Shown in pieces: positions 8,967-17,781 of a stretch of 64,000 nucleotides of DNA. Source of the stretch: Paenarthrobacter aurescens. GTDB lineage: Bacteria; Actinomycetota; Actinomycetes; Actinomycetales; Micrococcaceae. The notes under the pieces are model-generated. The model was given only the letters and a program-made list of their open reading frames with translations, made no database searches and was not told the DNA's origin. Where the stretch lies: NCBI RefSeq assembly GCF_041549525.1, contig NZ_CP157456.1:3100001-3164000 (forward strand), read 5' to 3'. Positions within the stretch are counted from its first letter, which is position 1, and each line of letters starts with the position of its first letter. A program made the translations under genes and the position numbers.

Positions 8967-9053
8967 TCACCACCTTCTTTGACCACGAATCAGGCGTGAC
9001 GCGCCGGGGTTTGCGGCGTGTTGGCCGGCTTGCAGAATCAAAGTGGGTGGTAG
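8967..9053. repeat. 86-87 bp palindromic repeat, family 2, copy 1
   Basis: The outer arms CACCACCTTCTTTGA (from 8968) and TCAAAGTGGGTGGTAG (9038-9053) are inverted to one another. Inside is a second inverted pair around ACGCGCC and GGCGTGT. The arms and spacing match the three copies near 60-61.6 kb. The element lies between the channel gene and the tRNA-Tyr terminator. Confidence 0.75.
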
Positions 9054-9134
9054 CCGCACCCGCGCGACACCTGGATCGTGGCGTCGATGACGTGTTTGCG
9101 CGGGCCAAATGAATATGGGTGCCCCCAGGAACAC

Positions 9135-9170
9135 AAAAAAATCCCCGGAACCAGTGGTTCCGGGGATTTT
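9135..9170 (-). terminator. Terminator of tRNA-Tyr
   Basis: A 13-bp perfect stem (9140-9152 with 9156-9168) is followed on the minus strand by seven T residues. It lies just downstream of the tRNA. Confidence 0.9.
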
Positions 9171-9177
9171 CCTTGGG

Positions 9178-9259
9178 TGGCAGATGAGGGATTCGAACCC
9201 CCGTAGGCGTTGCCAGCTGATTTACAGTCAGCCCCCTTTGGCCGCTCGGGTAATCTGCC
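9178..9259 (-). tRNA. tRNA-Tyr (GTA anticodon)
   Basis: The minus strand folds into an 82-nt class II tRNA. The acceptor stem GGCAGAT/ATCTGCC closes the cloverleaf, the anticodon stem-loop GCTGACTGTAAATCAGC carries GTA, a long variable arm follows as expected for bacterial tRNA-Tyr, and the T loop is GGTTCGAATCC. The discriminator is A at 9178. The bases after it read CCC, so the CCA tail is not encoded and must be added after transcription. A strong terminator follows. Confidence 0.95.
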
Positions 9260-9387
9260 GAACTTCAAAAGAAGATCACTTCCGGAGACCGTTTCTTTTA
9301 GATCCGGTAACCGAAGGCAGAGACAACCTTACAGAACTTTCTGCGAAGAATCTAATCGGGGCTGAACGCTTGGGATTTAGCGGGATT

Positions 9388-9654
9388 TCAGGCTTCCCCG
9401 AGGATCCGGCCGGCCAGTTTCGCTTCAAACTTCTCGGCCTGCTCGGCAGTGATCTGGTTCAGCTGTACAGCGCGCAACAAGTCCGCGTGCACTCCGTCCA
9501 TCCGCGACGTGGCGTCAGGCACCGGGCTCAGGACGATCGATGCTGCCACAGCCGCGGCAGCTACGGCACTGGCTGCGGCAACGGCGGCCGTGCCAAGTGA
9601 ACCTGCTGCCGCTGAGGCGGATTTGCTGATGGACTGGACGGCCTTGCTGTTCAT
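9388..9654 (-). CDS. Small alanine-rich hypothetical protein
   Basis: This 88-aa protein is not recognised. ATG at 9654 is chosen because GGAGGATCA lies just before it. The centre (residues ~14-40) is an alanine/valine-rich stretch that could be one membrane helix or a packed helix. The C-terminus, with LNQITAEQAEKFEAKLAGRIL, resembles a SHOCT-like short helical hairpin that ends many small actinobacterial proteins. It lies between tRNA-Tyr and yajQ, transcribed away from yajQ. Function unknown. Confidence 0.6.
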   Translation of the reverse strand: MNSKAVQSISKSASAAAGSLGTAAVAAASAVAAAAVAASIVLSPVPDATSRMDGVHADLLRAVQLNQITAEQAEKFEAKLAGRILGEA

Positions 9655-9836
9655 GCTGATCCTCCGTGGATGCGTTCTTCCAACTGATACAACTCTCAAC
9701 CAGCTGCCTCTGTTCCAACCCTGCATGCGCTGTGAGCGAACTGTGAAAGAACTCCCCCGTCCCAACCGTCGCCTTCCGTACTAGGCTGGATGCCAGACCA
9801 ACCCGCCCTCACAGGGCCCCCAACCTAAGGAGAGTC

Positions 9837-10328
9837 ATGGCAGGCGAATCAACATTCGACGTCGTAAGCAAAGTAGACAAGCAAGAGGTTGCCAACGCAC
9901 TCAACCAGTCCCAGAAGGAAATCGCCCAGCGATACGACTTCAAGGGCGTCGGCGCTGAGATCGATTTCAGCGGTGAAAAGATCCTCATGAAGGCAAACTC
10001 CGAGGACCGCGTCCTGGCTGTTCTGGATGTCTTCCAGTCCAAGCTCATCAAGCGTGGCATTTCCCTGAAGTCGCTGGATCAGGGCGAGCCGTTCCCGTCC
10101 GGCAAGGAATTCCGCCTGGAGTGCACCATCAAGGAGGGCATTGCCCAGGACATCGCCAAGAAGATCAACAAGATCATCCGCGATGAAGCCCCCAAGTCGG
10201 TCAAATCCCAGATCCAGGGCGATGAGCTCCGCGTGACCTCCAAGTCGCGTGACGATCTTCAGGAGACCATGAACATCCTCAAGAAGTTCGAAGAGGCCGA
10301 TCTGCAGTTTGTGAACTTCCGCAGCTAG
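9837..10328 (+). CDS. yajQ: YajQ-family nucleotide-binding protein
   Basis: At 163 aa the protein covers the whole YajQ (DUF520) family, from 'ESTFDVVSKVDKQEVANALNQ' to the C-terminal 'ILKKFEEADLQFVNFRS'. The family has two ferredoxin-like subdomains and includes cyclic-di-GMP-binding proteins in Xanthomonas and Pseudomonas; in actinobacteria the ligand is not established. AAGGAG lies six bases before the ATG. It is monocistronic and followed by a clear terminator. Confidence 0.95.
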   Translation: MAGESTFDVVSKVDKQEVANALNQSQKEIAQRYDFKGVGAEIDFSGEKILMKANSEDRVLAVLDVFQSKLIKRGISLKSLDQGEPFPSGKEFRLECTIKEGIAQDIAKKINKIIRDEAPKSVKSQIQGDELRVTSKSRDDLQETMNILKKFEEADLQFVNFRS

Positions 10329-10366
10329 CATCCCCGCAAAAAGCACCGAGGCAATCAACGGCCTCG

Positions 10367-10410
10367 AAGCCGGGACGCACGCTCACCAGGGCGCTGCGTC
10401 CCGGCTTTTG
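10367..10410 (+). terminator. Rho-independent terminator after yajQ
   Basis: A 13-bp perfect stem (10367-10379 with 10395-10407) runs into a short T tract. Confidence 0.85.
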
Positions 10411-10499
10411 TTGCCCCCGCCTCCATCGATTGTCGTAATGAGCCAGCGCATTAGCACACGAACAGTTTGCGTAATAGTCAAGTCACAGTATTCTTCTTC

Positions 10500-10515
10500 C
10501 TTAGGTGAGCCTAAG
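10500..10515. promoter_or_regulatory. DtxR/IdeR-type iron box upstream of efeU
   Basis: CTTAGGTGAGCCTAAG is a perfect palindrome with 6-bp arms and matches the TTAGG...CCTAA core of DtxR/IdeR sites. It lies 28 bp before the efeU start, close to where transcription should begin. Repression by iron-loaded IdeR fits the iron-uptake function of the operon. The identification is by pattern only. Confidence 0.75.
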
Positions 10516-10543
10516 TACGGCGCCCCTTAGCGAAAGAAAATCC

Positions 10544-11398
10544 ATGACCGCCAACTTCTTGATCGGCCTGCGCGAAGGCCTTGAGGCATCACTGATCGTG
10601 GTGCTCCTGATGGCTTACCTGATCAAGACCGGCAGGCCGCACTTGATCCCCAGGGTATGGATGGGCGTTAGCCTGGCAATCGCCATATCGCTTGGCTTCG
10701 GTGCCTTGCTCACCTTTGGCCCCCGCGGTCTCACGTTCGAGGCCCAGGAAGCGATCGGCGGCGGACTGTCCATTGTGGCTGTTGCGCTGGTGACCTGGAT
10801 GGTCTTTTGGATGGCACGTACCGCACGCAGCCTCGGCGGTGAACTCCGTTCGCAAGTGGATAAAGCGGCCGACGGCGCCGCCTGGGGCCTTGTGGTGGTT
10901 GCGGCACTCGCCGTGGGCCGGGAAGGCCTCGAAACCGCCCTGTTTATCTGGGCAGCAGCCCAAGCCACCGGCGAAACCACCCTCCCGCTGCTGGGCGCCC
11001 TCCTTGGCCTGCTGACGGCAGCCGGTTTGGGGTATCTGCTCCACCGGGGTGTGCTGAAGGTGAATCTTGGCCGCTTCTTCACCTGGACTGGCGTAGGCCT
11101 CATCATTATTGCCGGGGGCGTCCTGGCGTACGGAATCCACGATCTCCAGGAAGCCGGCATTCTTCCCGGCCTGAACAACCTGGCCTTCGACGTCTCAGCC
11201 GCCATCCCGCCGTCGTCCTGGTACGGAACCCTGCTGAAGGGAACCCTGAACTTCTCCCCCGCCACCACGTGGCTGGAGGCAGCCGCCTGGCTGCTCTATG
11301 TTGTCCCGGTGCTGTTCCTCTATATCCGGGCGAATCGTTCATCGTCACCCGCGAATTCCAGCACCACCGCGGCTTCCACTGTGGCAACGCAGGCTTAG
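10544..11398 (+). CDS. efeU: EfeU, FTR1-family iron permease
   Basis: This 284-aa membrane protein belongs to the FTR1/EfeU family that imports ferric or ferrous iron. Both hallmark REGLE motifs are present (residues 10-14 and 126-130), each within a hydrophobic helix, and about seven membrane segments are visible. ATG at 10544 is chosen because the family begins directly with '[14 protein letters not shown]'; an upstream GTG at 10505 would put 13 atypical residues in front and lies inside the iron box. It is the first gene of efeUOB. Confidence 0.95.
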   Translation: MTANFLIGLREGLEASLIVVLLMAYLIKTGRPHLIPRVWMGVSLAIAISLGFGALLTFGPRGLTFEAQEAIGGGLSIVAVALVTWMVFWMARTARSLGGELRSQVDKAADGAAWGLVVVAALAVGREGLETALFIWAAAQATGETTLPLLGALLGLLTAAGLGYLLHRGVLKVNLGRFFTWTGVGLIIIAGGVLAYGIHDLQEAGILPGLNNLAFDVSAAIPPSSWYGTLLKGTLNFSPATTWLEAAAWLLYVVPVLFLYIRANRSSSPANSSTTAASTVATQA

Positions 11399-11454
11399 GC
11401 CACCACCGTCATTCCGGGTAACTCCCGTCACGCCCTTCAACATAAGGACCCATC

Positions 11455-12627
11455 ATGCTCGGATCCCCCAAACTTCGCAGGACCCTCGCCGTTATTGGCG
11501 CCGCCACAGCAGTGCCGCTGGTACTTGCCGGCTGCACGGACAACAGCAAAACCACCGGAGCCACAGACGGTCCCATCCAGGTGAGCAGCACCGCCACTGA
11601 ATGCAAGGTGTCCACCGGAACCGCGCCGAGCGGCAACCTCACGTTTGCCGTGAAGAACGAAGGCACCGAGGTCACTGAGTTCTACCTCCTGGCCGAGGAT
11701 GGCCTGCGCATCCTGGGCGAAGTGGAGAACATCGGCCCGGGTATCACCCGCAACCTGGTGGTCACCGCCCCGGCCGGCAAATACAACACCGCTTGCAAGC
11801 CGGGGATGCAGGGCGAAGGCATCCGTGCTTCGTTCGAGGTCACTGAGTCCGGAACCAAACCCAGTGTTGACGCCGACTTCCAGAAACTACTGGACAACGG
11901 ATCCCAGCAGTACGCCGCCTACGTCAAGGACCAGACCGAGCAGCTCATTGTTGGCACCAAGACCTTCGCCGAGGCCTTCGCCGCAGGTGATGCCGCCAAG
12001 GCCCGGGAGCTTTACGCCTCCACCCGCATGCACTGGGAGCGGATCGAACCGGTAGCTGAGTCCTTCGGCGATCTGGACCCCAAGTTGGACGCCCGTGAGG
12101 CAGATCTCGAGCCCGGACAGGAATGGACAGGCTGGCACCGTGCCGAGAAGGACCTCTTCCCGCCGGCGGAGTACACGGCCATGACACCGGCCGAGCGCAC
12201 GGCCATCTCCACGCAACTGGTGGCGGACACCGAGGACCTGGTGACCCGTACCCGCACGGTCGAACTCACACCGGACAAGCTCGGCAACGGTGCCAAGGAG
12301 CTCTTGGACGAAGTTGCCACCGGCAAGGTCACAGGCGAAGAGGAAATCTGGTCCCACACCGATCTCTGGGATTTCCAGGCCAATGTTGATGGTGCCCGCA
12401 TTGCGTTCGAGAACCTGAGGCCGGCCCTGGAACAGAAGGACCCCGAGCTCGCCAAGTCCTTGGATGAGAAGTTCACGGCCCTGCAGGCCGAGCTCAAGAA
12501 GCACGCCAAGGGCGACGGTTTCGTGTACTACAACGAGTTGAGCCAGGACCAGGTCCAGCAGCTCGCTGCCTTGGTCGATTCGCTGGGTGAGCCCCTCTCC
12601 AAGCTCACCGCAGCCGTGGTGCTGTGA
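11455..12627 (+). CDS. efeO: EfeO, periplasmic/lipoprotein iron-binding component
   Basis: The protein (390 aa) starts with a lipoprotein signal peptide ending LVLAGC (Cys27), so it should be anchored outside the membrane. Residues ~35-130 form a cupredoxin-like domain, and the rest is the peptidase-M75-like domain with the HWERIEP and 'WTGWHRAEKDLF' regions that bind iron. It receives iron and works with EfeB and the permease EfeU. Its TGA overlaps the GTG start of efeB, so the two are translationally coupled. Confidence 0.95.
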   Translation: MLGSPKLRRTLAVIGAATAVPLVLAGCTDNSKTTGATDGPIQVSSTATECKVSTGTAPSGNLTFAVKNEGTEVTEFYLLAEDGLRILGEVENIGPGITRNLVVTAPAGKYNTACKPGMQGEGIRASFEVTESGTKPSVDADFQKLLDNGSQQYAAYVKDQTEQLIVGTKTFAEAFAAGDAAKARELYASTRMHWERIEPVAESFGDLDPKLDAREADLEPGQEWTGWHRAEKDLFPPAEYTAMTPAERTAISTQLVADTEDLVTRTRTVELTPDKLGNGAKELLDEVATGKVTGEEEIWSHTDLWDFQANVDGARIAFENLRPALEQKDPELAKSLDEKFTALQAELKKHAKGDGFVYYNELSQDQVQQLAALVDSLGEPLSKLTAAVVL

Positions 12628-14039
12628 GCGGCTGCCCCTTCGGGCACACCGACGCGGACGCTGAGCGCCCAAGCGAGGCTGCCGCCGTCGTAAACTCCCG
12701 GGAAGCGGCCGACGGCGGTGCAGCGTCTACCGCTGAAAGTCGCCGCAGTGGCGTCTCCCTGAAAGGTGTCTCCCGACGGGGACTGCTCTCGCTCGCGGGA
12801 GTAGGCGGCGCGGGTGCGGTTGCTGGCTTGGCTGCCGGGTTCCTGGGACACGATGCACTAAATGCCGCTGCTGCTTCCGCCACGGACACCAGCACCGGCG
12901 AAGCGGTGGTCCCGTTCTTTGGCGAGCACCAGGCCGGCATCACCACCCCGGCCCAGGATCGCCTGCACATGGCCGCGTTTGATGTCACCACGGAAGACCG
13001 CAAGGAACTCATCAAGCTCCTCAAAGACTGGACTGCAGCAGCAGAATCCATGACAACCGGCCAGCCCACCGGCCGGACCGGTGCCGTGGATGGGCCGTAC
13101 GATGCCCCGCCTGAAGACACCGGCGAAGCATTGGATTTGGCGGCTGCGAAGTTGACGCTGACGTTCGGTTTTGGCGTGGGGCTTTTCGAGAAAGACGGGA
13201 AGGCGCGCTTTGGTCTGGAGGGGCGCCGTCCGGAGGCCCTGATCGATCTTCCACATTTCCCCGGGGACGATCTTCAACCGGGCCGCACGGGTGGGGACAT
13301 CGTCATCCAGGCTTGCGCTGATGACCCCCAAGTGGCAGTCCACGCTATCCGGAACCTTGCACGGATCGGCTTTGGCAAGGTCCGGGTCCGGTGGTCTCAG
13401 TTGGGCTTTGGACGTACGTCCTCCACGTCCCGGGCGCAGGTGACTCCGCGGAACCTGTTCGGTTTCAAGGACGGCACCAACAACCTCAAGGTCGAGGACA
13501 ATGCGCTGCTGGATGAGCACGTGTGGGTAAGCTCCGGGCCCGCCGGCGAACAATGGATGACCGGCGGCAGCTACCTGGTGGCCCGCAGGATTCAGATGCA
13601 CATTGAAATCTGGGACCGGACTTCCCTGCGCGAACAGGAAGGACTGATTGGCCGCACCAAGGGAGTTGGTGCTCCGTTGTCCGGCGGGGACGAATTCAGC
13701 ACGCCTGATTTTGCCATGGCCGGCCGAAACGGCGATCCGCTGATTCCCATGGACGCCCATGTCCGTTTGGCCCATCCGGATCAGAACAATGGTGTGAGGA
13801 TGTTGCGCCGGGGCTACAACTTCACGGACGGCTCGGACGGGCTGGGACACCTGGACGCCGGGCTGTTCTTCATTGCTTTCGTCAAGGATCCCCGGACCCA
13901 CTACGTTCCCATGCAGCTGACGTTGGCCAAGAGCGACACCCTGTCCGTGGAGTACCTGAAGCACACCGGCTCCGGGCTCTTTGCGGTGCCCCCGGGTGTC
14001 CAGGCGGGCGGTTTCATCGGCGAAGGGTTGTTCGCCTAG
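12624..14039 (+). CDS. efeB: EfeB, Tat-exported DyP-type heme peroxidase
   Basis: EfeB (471 aa) is a deferrochelatase/peroxidase of the dye-decolorising family. A Tat signal SRRGLLS is at residues 50-56, before a hydrophobic stretch, unusually far from the N-terminus because of a ~45-residue leader; an alternative later start is possible. The DyP motif GFKDG, the heme-ligand region 'RLAHPDQNN' and the arginine-containing 'EIWDRTSLREQE' loop are all present. GTG at 12624 overlaps the efeO stop. It likely oxidises ferrous iron or extracts iron for EfeO/EfeU. Confidence 0.95.
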   Translation: MSGCPFGHTDADAERPSEAAAVVNSREAADGGAASTAESRRSGVSLKGVSRRGLLSLAGVGGAGAVAGLAAGFLGHDALNAAAASATDTSTGEAVVPFFGEHQAGITTPAQDRLHMAAFDVTTEDRKELIKLLKDWTAAAESMTTGQPTGRTGAVDGPYDAPPEDTGEALDLAAAKLTLTFGFGVGLFEKDGKARFGLEGRRPEALIDLPHFPGDDLQPGRTGGDIVIQACADDPQVAVHAIRNLARIGFGKVRVRWSQLGFGRTSSTSRAQVTPRNLFGFKDGTNNLKVEDNALLDEHVWVSSGPAGEQWMTGGSYLVARRIQMHIEIWDRTSLREQEGLIGRTKGVGAPLSGGDEFSTPDFAMAGRNGDPLIPMDAHVRLAHPDQNNGVRMLRRGYNFTDGSDGLGHLDAGLFFIAFVKDPRTHYVPMQLTLAKSDTLSVEYLKHTGSGLFAVPPGVQAGGFIGEGLFA

Positions 14040-14128
14040 GAGCGGTGGCCCGCACCGCCGTCGTGAAGCCGCTGATCCGTTGTTGGCCAACGACGGAACA
14101 GCGGGGATGCGACGTACTCAGCAGGAAC

Positions 14129-14998
14129 TTAGGAAAGCGGGCGCCCGGCCATCCGTTCCAGCCGGCTGATCCGTTCCTTCATGGGCGGGTGCGTGGAAAA
14201 CATGCGCCGCATGCCGCCTCCGCGGAACGGGTTGGCGATCATCAGGTGCGAAGCGTTGACCAGCCGCTGGTCCTGCGGGAGCGGCAACTGGCTCACCCCG
14301 GATTCGATCTTGCGCAGTGCTGAGGCGAGCGCCAAGGGGTCGCCGGTGAGCTCCGCGCCGTCCTCGTCGGCGTCGAATTCCCGGGTGCGGGAGATGGCCA
14401 TCTGGATCAGTGAGGCCGCGAACGGCGCTAGCAATGCCATGGCGATGGTGGCCAGCGGGTTGGCGTTGCGCCGGTCGCCGCTGCCGAAGATCAGCAGCAT
14501 CTGCCCCACGGAGGTGATGACACCGGCCACGGCTGCGGCAACGGAAGAAGTGAGGATGTCGCGGTTATATACGTGCATCAGCTCATGACCCAGGACGCCC
14601 CTGAGTTCGCGGGCGTCCAGCAGGTGGAGGATGCCCTCGGTGCAGCACACGGCAGCGTTCTTGGGATTGCGTCCTGTGGCGAAGGCGTTGGGCGTCATGG
14701 TGGGCGAAAGGTAAATCCGCGGCATGGGTTTGTTGGCCCGCACGGAAAGCTCCCGAACAATCTGGTAGAGCTGCGGCGCCTGGGCCTCGGTGACGGGGTA
14801 GGCAGCCATGGAACGGATGGCAATCTTGTCGCTGTTCCAATAGCCGTAAGCGGTTGTGCCAACACCTATCAACGCCATGATCCAGATGGGCGTGGTGCTG
14901 CGCGTTCCGGCTGCAATGATGGCGCCCAAACCCAACAACACCGCCCACAGCACACCAAAGAGCGCCGCGGTCTTGAGTCCATTGTTGTGTTTATGCAC
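14129..14998 (-). CDS. htpX: HtpX-like M48 membrane zinc metalloprotease
   Basis: The 289-aa protein has two N-terminal membrane segments, the zinc-binding HELMH motif at residues 138-142 inside 'GVLGHELMHVYNRDI', two more hydrophobic segments after it, and the third zinc ligand region 'EFDADEDGAEL'. This is the full HtpX family plan: a protease that degrades misfolded membrane proteins, with its active site on the cytoplasmic side. It converges on efeB. The MFS gene lies upstream on the same strand, 121 bp away. Confidence 0.95.
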   Translation of the reverse strand: MHKHNNGLKTAALFGVLWAVLLGLGAIIAAGTRSTTPIWIMALIGVGTTAYGYWNSDKIAIRSMAAYPVTEAQAPQLYQIVRELSVRANKPMPRIYLSPTMTPNAFATGRNPKNAAVCCTEGILHLLDARELRGVLGHELMHVYNRDILTSSVAAAVAGVITSVGQMLLIFGSGDRRNANPLATIAMALLAPFAASLIQMAISRTREFDADEDGAELTGDPLALASALRKIESGVSQLPLPQDQRLVNASHLMIANPFRGGGMRRMFSTHPPMKERISRLERMAGRPLS

Positions 14999-15119
14999 GG
15001 TTGTTCTCGTCGCTTTCCTCGTCTGTGGCAGGGGTTCTGTACGCGTTAACGCCGACGCCGCCCGTCGTGTTCCGTTGCCAGCCTACGTTGGCGCTGTGGC
15101 TGACACAGTTCAGGCGGGG

Positions 15120-16391
15120 TCAGGGCGCAGGGTGCTTGGCATCGTAGGCGACGAATCCGGGCTGCATTCGGGAGGCCACCCACGCCAGGACAATGCAAAG
15201 CAGTCCGCCAACGAGCAACACACCGCCTTCACTTAGGAACTGGGTGACTCCGCCGGCAAGCATGTCCCCCACCCTGGGACCTCCTGCCACCACCACAATG
15301 AACACACCCTGGAGCCGGCCCCGCATGTGGTCCGGCGTGGCTGACTGGAGGATGGTGGTGCGGAAGACGGCACTGATGGAGTCCGATATCCCGGCGAGGG
15401 CGCAGCAGAACGCTGCCGGGATCAACCAGGCTGTCACCCCCTCACGGCCTGAGTCACCGGCCAACAGCACCACCAGGCCAAAACCTGCAATGGAAGCACC
15501 CCAGCCAATAACGGACCACACCACGGCGCTGCCCTGCTTGCGAACCCTTCCCAAAGGCCCGGAAAAGAGCCCGGCCAGGAAAGCACCCACGGCTGTGGAG
15601 GCGAGCAGCACACCCACCGTGGTTTCGCCGCCACCGATCATCACCGCCCCGATGGCCGGCATCAAAGCTCGCGGTTGGGCGCAGATCATGGCGATGAGGT
15701 CAATGATGAACGTCATGCGAACATTGGGCCTGGTCCCCAGGAACCGAAAGCCCTCCACCACGGATTTCAGCCCCGGCCGCACGGCGTCCTTGGATGGCGG
15801 CAAGGGCGGGAGTTTGAAGAGACCCCACAGGGCGAAAGTGAAGCTGATGACATCAATGGTGTACGTCCACCCGAATCCTATGGTGGCCACCAGGACCCCT
15901 GCCAGGAGCGGACCGGCGGTCATGGACAGGCCAAACGTCAGCATGCTCAACGCGTTGGCCGCGGGCAGCAGGTCCTTGCGGACCAGGAGCGGGATGATGG
16001 CGCTGCGGGCCGGTCCGTTGATCCCTTGGGCGCCGCTTTGGATGGCCACCAGCGCGTAGAGGAGCCAGATATTGCCCACTTCCAGCCAAGCCTGCAGAGC
16101 CAAGGCTGCGGTGGTTGCCCAAAGGACCAGCGAGGCAATGAGGGCAACTTTACGGCGATCATAGGCATCAGAAACGGAGCCACCGTACAGACCGGCGATT
16201 ACCAGGGGCACCAGGGCAAAGATGCCAAGGAGGCCAACGTAAAAACTCTCCTCCGTGAGCCGGTACACCTCCAGGCTGACGGCCACCAGGGTCAGTTGTG
16301 TGCCGACTGCAGCTACGGAACCTCCCAGCCAGAGCCGCCGAAAAGCGGGGCTCTCCTTCAAGGGGGTGATGTCTGCCAGTAGTTTCGCCAC
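15120..16391 (-). CDS. MFS exporter (EntS/MFS_3 type)
   Basis: A twelve-segment major facilitator (423 aa) of the MFS_3 group, which includes enterobactin exporter EntS and macrolide exporters. The conserved 'GSVSDAYDRRKVALIASL' motif A between TM2 and TM3 and 'RTTILQSATPDHMRGRLQGVF' between TM10 and TM11 are intact. It starts with GTG, with AGGTAGGACG just upstream. The substrate is not deducible; proximity to the efe genes is suggestive of siderophore export but is not evidence. Confidence 0.9.
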   Translation of the reverse strand: MAKLLADITPLKESPAFRRLWLGGSVAAVGTQLTLVAVSLEVYRLTEESFYVGLLGIFALVPLVIAGLYGGSVSDAYDRRKVALIASLVLWATTAALALQAWLEVGNIWLLYALVAIQSGAQGINGPARSAIIPLLVRKDLLPAANALSMLTFGLSMTAGPLLAGVLVATIGFGWTYTIDVISFTFALWGLFKLPPLPPSKDAVRPGLKSVVEGFRFLGTRPNVRMTFIIDLIAMICAQPRALMPAIGAVMIGGGETTVGVLLASTAVGAFLAGLFSGPLGRVRKQGSAVVWSVIGWGASIAGFGLVVLLAGDSGREGVTAWLIPAAFCCALAGISDSISAVFRTTILQSATPDHMRGRLQGVFIVVVAGGPRVGDMLAGGVTQFLSEGGVLLVGGLLCIVLAWVASRMQPGFVAYDAKHPAP

Positions 16392-16483
16392 CGTCCTACC
16401 TTAACGACCATTGCAGCAAGCACCCGCAACTCTCCCTCCCCGCCGCTACGGCTTGGTAGGCTCACCCCGGGGAAGGAGTTGAC

Positions 16484-17260
16484 ATGGGCTTGGAGCGACG
16501 TTTGCTGTACCGTTCGGGGTTTTGGGAGATCGCCCGGCCACGCCACCCCCTCACGGCCGGGCACATTTTGATCCGGCTTTCCGATCCATCCACCGAGTTC
16601 GCGCAGGCTTCAGCGTCCGACTGGCTTTTTTGCCATAATCTTGTGCGCGCCGCCCTTCATGACGTCCTCGGGGCAACTCGCTTCGCGGTGATGTTCGCCC
16701 ATCAATGGCACCCCATCGGCTCCGCAATCGGCGAGCCTGTTGCTGAGTCTTCAACCCCCACGTTTCACGTGTTCGGCCGCTGGGACGGAGAAACCACGAC
16801 GCCGGGAGCGCAGCTTTCGTTGCCGGCCCACCGTCGGCCCGGGGAACCTGGTCATCCGATGGACGCTACCGACGCAGCCATCCGTGAGGCGCTGCAACGA
16901 CGCCGGCCCGAGGCGGGGGTGAGTTCCGCGCCCGAGGCGGGTGACGCCGTCGGGCCTTCCGCTGCCTCAGCCCCGATGGTCCGGGCGGTGCAGGTGGGGC
17001 CGGTCCATACCGTGATTGAAACTCTCAGGCCTGTAGCCTCAATCCGTGACATCCTGCCCACGGAACTGCTGGCCATGGGTGCCACGTTGGCAGGGCTCCC
17101 CTTGAGCGGCGGCCTCAGCGGATTCAGTTGCCTTGCCCTGGAACGGGAGTCAGAGGATGGCCCGCTGCGTGTCCATGCGCTGGGCAGATCAGCCGCTGAA
17201 GCAGTCAATCCGCTGGAGGACCTGATTCGTTCACCGGAAGTTAGCCTTGCCTTATTGTGA
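16484..17260 (+). CDS. HIT-like fold hypothetical protein
   Basis: No close family is recognised, but the N-terminal half reads like a HIT-superfamily domain. 'PLTAGHILIRLSDPS' (residues ~22-36) corresponds to the 'GHLLVIPK' strand, 'FAVMFAHQWHP' to the core strand and 'PTFHVFGRW' to the usual catalytic HxHxH strand; here the histidine triad is reduced to a single His. The C-terminal ~130 residues are proline/alanine-rich linker plus an unknown domain (258 aa in all). GGGGAAGGAG precedes the ATG. If HIT-like, it lacks the nucleotidyl-hydrolase triad and may only bind ligand. Confidence 0.5.
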   Translation: MGLERRLLYRSGFWEIARPRHPLTAGHILIRLSDPSTEFAQASASDWLFCHNLVRAALHDVLGATRFAVMFAHQWHPIGSAIGEPVAESSTPTFHVFGRWDGETTTPGAQLSLPAHRRPGEPGHPMDATDAAIREALQRRRPEAGVSSAPEAGDAVGPSAASAPMVRAVQVGPVHTVIETLRPVASIRDILPTELLAMGATLAGLPLSGGLSGFSCLALERESEDGPLRVHALGRSAAEAVNPLEDLIRSPEVSLALL

Positions 17261-17282
17261 ACTCCTCAAAATAAGTGTTTCA
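17258..17282. promoter_or_regulatory. Imperfect A/T-rich palindrome before the fur gene
   Basis: A 25-bp interval starting TGAA and ending TTCA, with partial symmetry inside, lies nine bases before the fur-family start. It overlaps the stop of the preceding gene and the likely promoter. Position and base content suit a Fur/PerR autoregulatory site. Confidence 0.4.
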
Positions 17283-17290
17283 ATGAATGC

Positions 17291-17767
17291 ATGACAGATC
17301 ACACCGCCGAGCAAGCAGAATGGGCAGCCGCCCTGCATGCCCATGGCCGGCGTGTGACCAAACAGCGGCTGGCAGTGCTCGCCGCAGTCCAGCACCATCC
17401 GCATTCCCCGGCAGAAGGCATCCTTGCCGCTGCCCGCAAAGAGCTTCCTGAACTGACGGCGCAGTCCGTTTATGTGGTGCTTAGCGACCTCACGGACCTG
17501 CAGATGCTGCGCCGCTTTGAACCTCCGCACTCGCCGGCACTCTATGAGACCCGGGTGGGTGATAACCACCATCACGCCGTCTGCATCAGCTGCGGCAAGG
17601 TGGAGGACGTGGATTGCGCCGTGGGCCACGCACCGTGCCTCACCCCGCACTGGGATGAGAACTCCAAGCCCATGACCATCCAGATCGCCGATGTCCTTTA
17701 CCAAGGCATCTGCCAGGACTGCCAGTCCAAACAACAGCTTCCCGTAACTTCCGTAAACCAGAAATAA
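17291..17767 (+). CDS. Fur-family peroxide/metal regulator (PerR/CatR/FurA-like)
   Basis: The 158-aa protein has the winged helix (residues ~20-85, with '[18 protein letters not shown]' and '[13 protein letters not shown]') and the dimerisation domain of the Fur family. The metal sites are complete: HHH at 93-95, a structural zinc pair CISC (98/101) and CQDC (141/144). It is 14 bp upstream of catalase on the same strand, a classic peroxide-sensing arrangement in which metal-catalysed oxidation relieves repression of the catalase. It probably also represses itself. Confidence 0.92.
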   Translation: MTDHTAEQAEWAAALHAHGRRVTKQRLAVLAAVQHHPHSPAEGILAAARKELPELTAQSVYVVLSDLTDLQMLRRFEPPHSPALYETRVGDNHHHAVCISCGKVEDVDCAVGHAPCLTPHWDENSKPMTIQIADVLYQGICQDCQSKQQLPVTSVNQK

Positions 17768-17781
17768 GAAAAAGGAGAACA

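Noticed and set aside
9175..9180. Encoded CCA tail of tRNA-Tyr
   Set aside because: The bases after the discriminator read CCC on the minus strand, so CCA is not encoded.
14088..14107. Near-palindrome between efeB and htpX as a terminator
   Set aside because: It is short, centred on GGCC with no T run, and lies between convergent genes by chance as far as I can tell.
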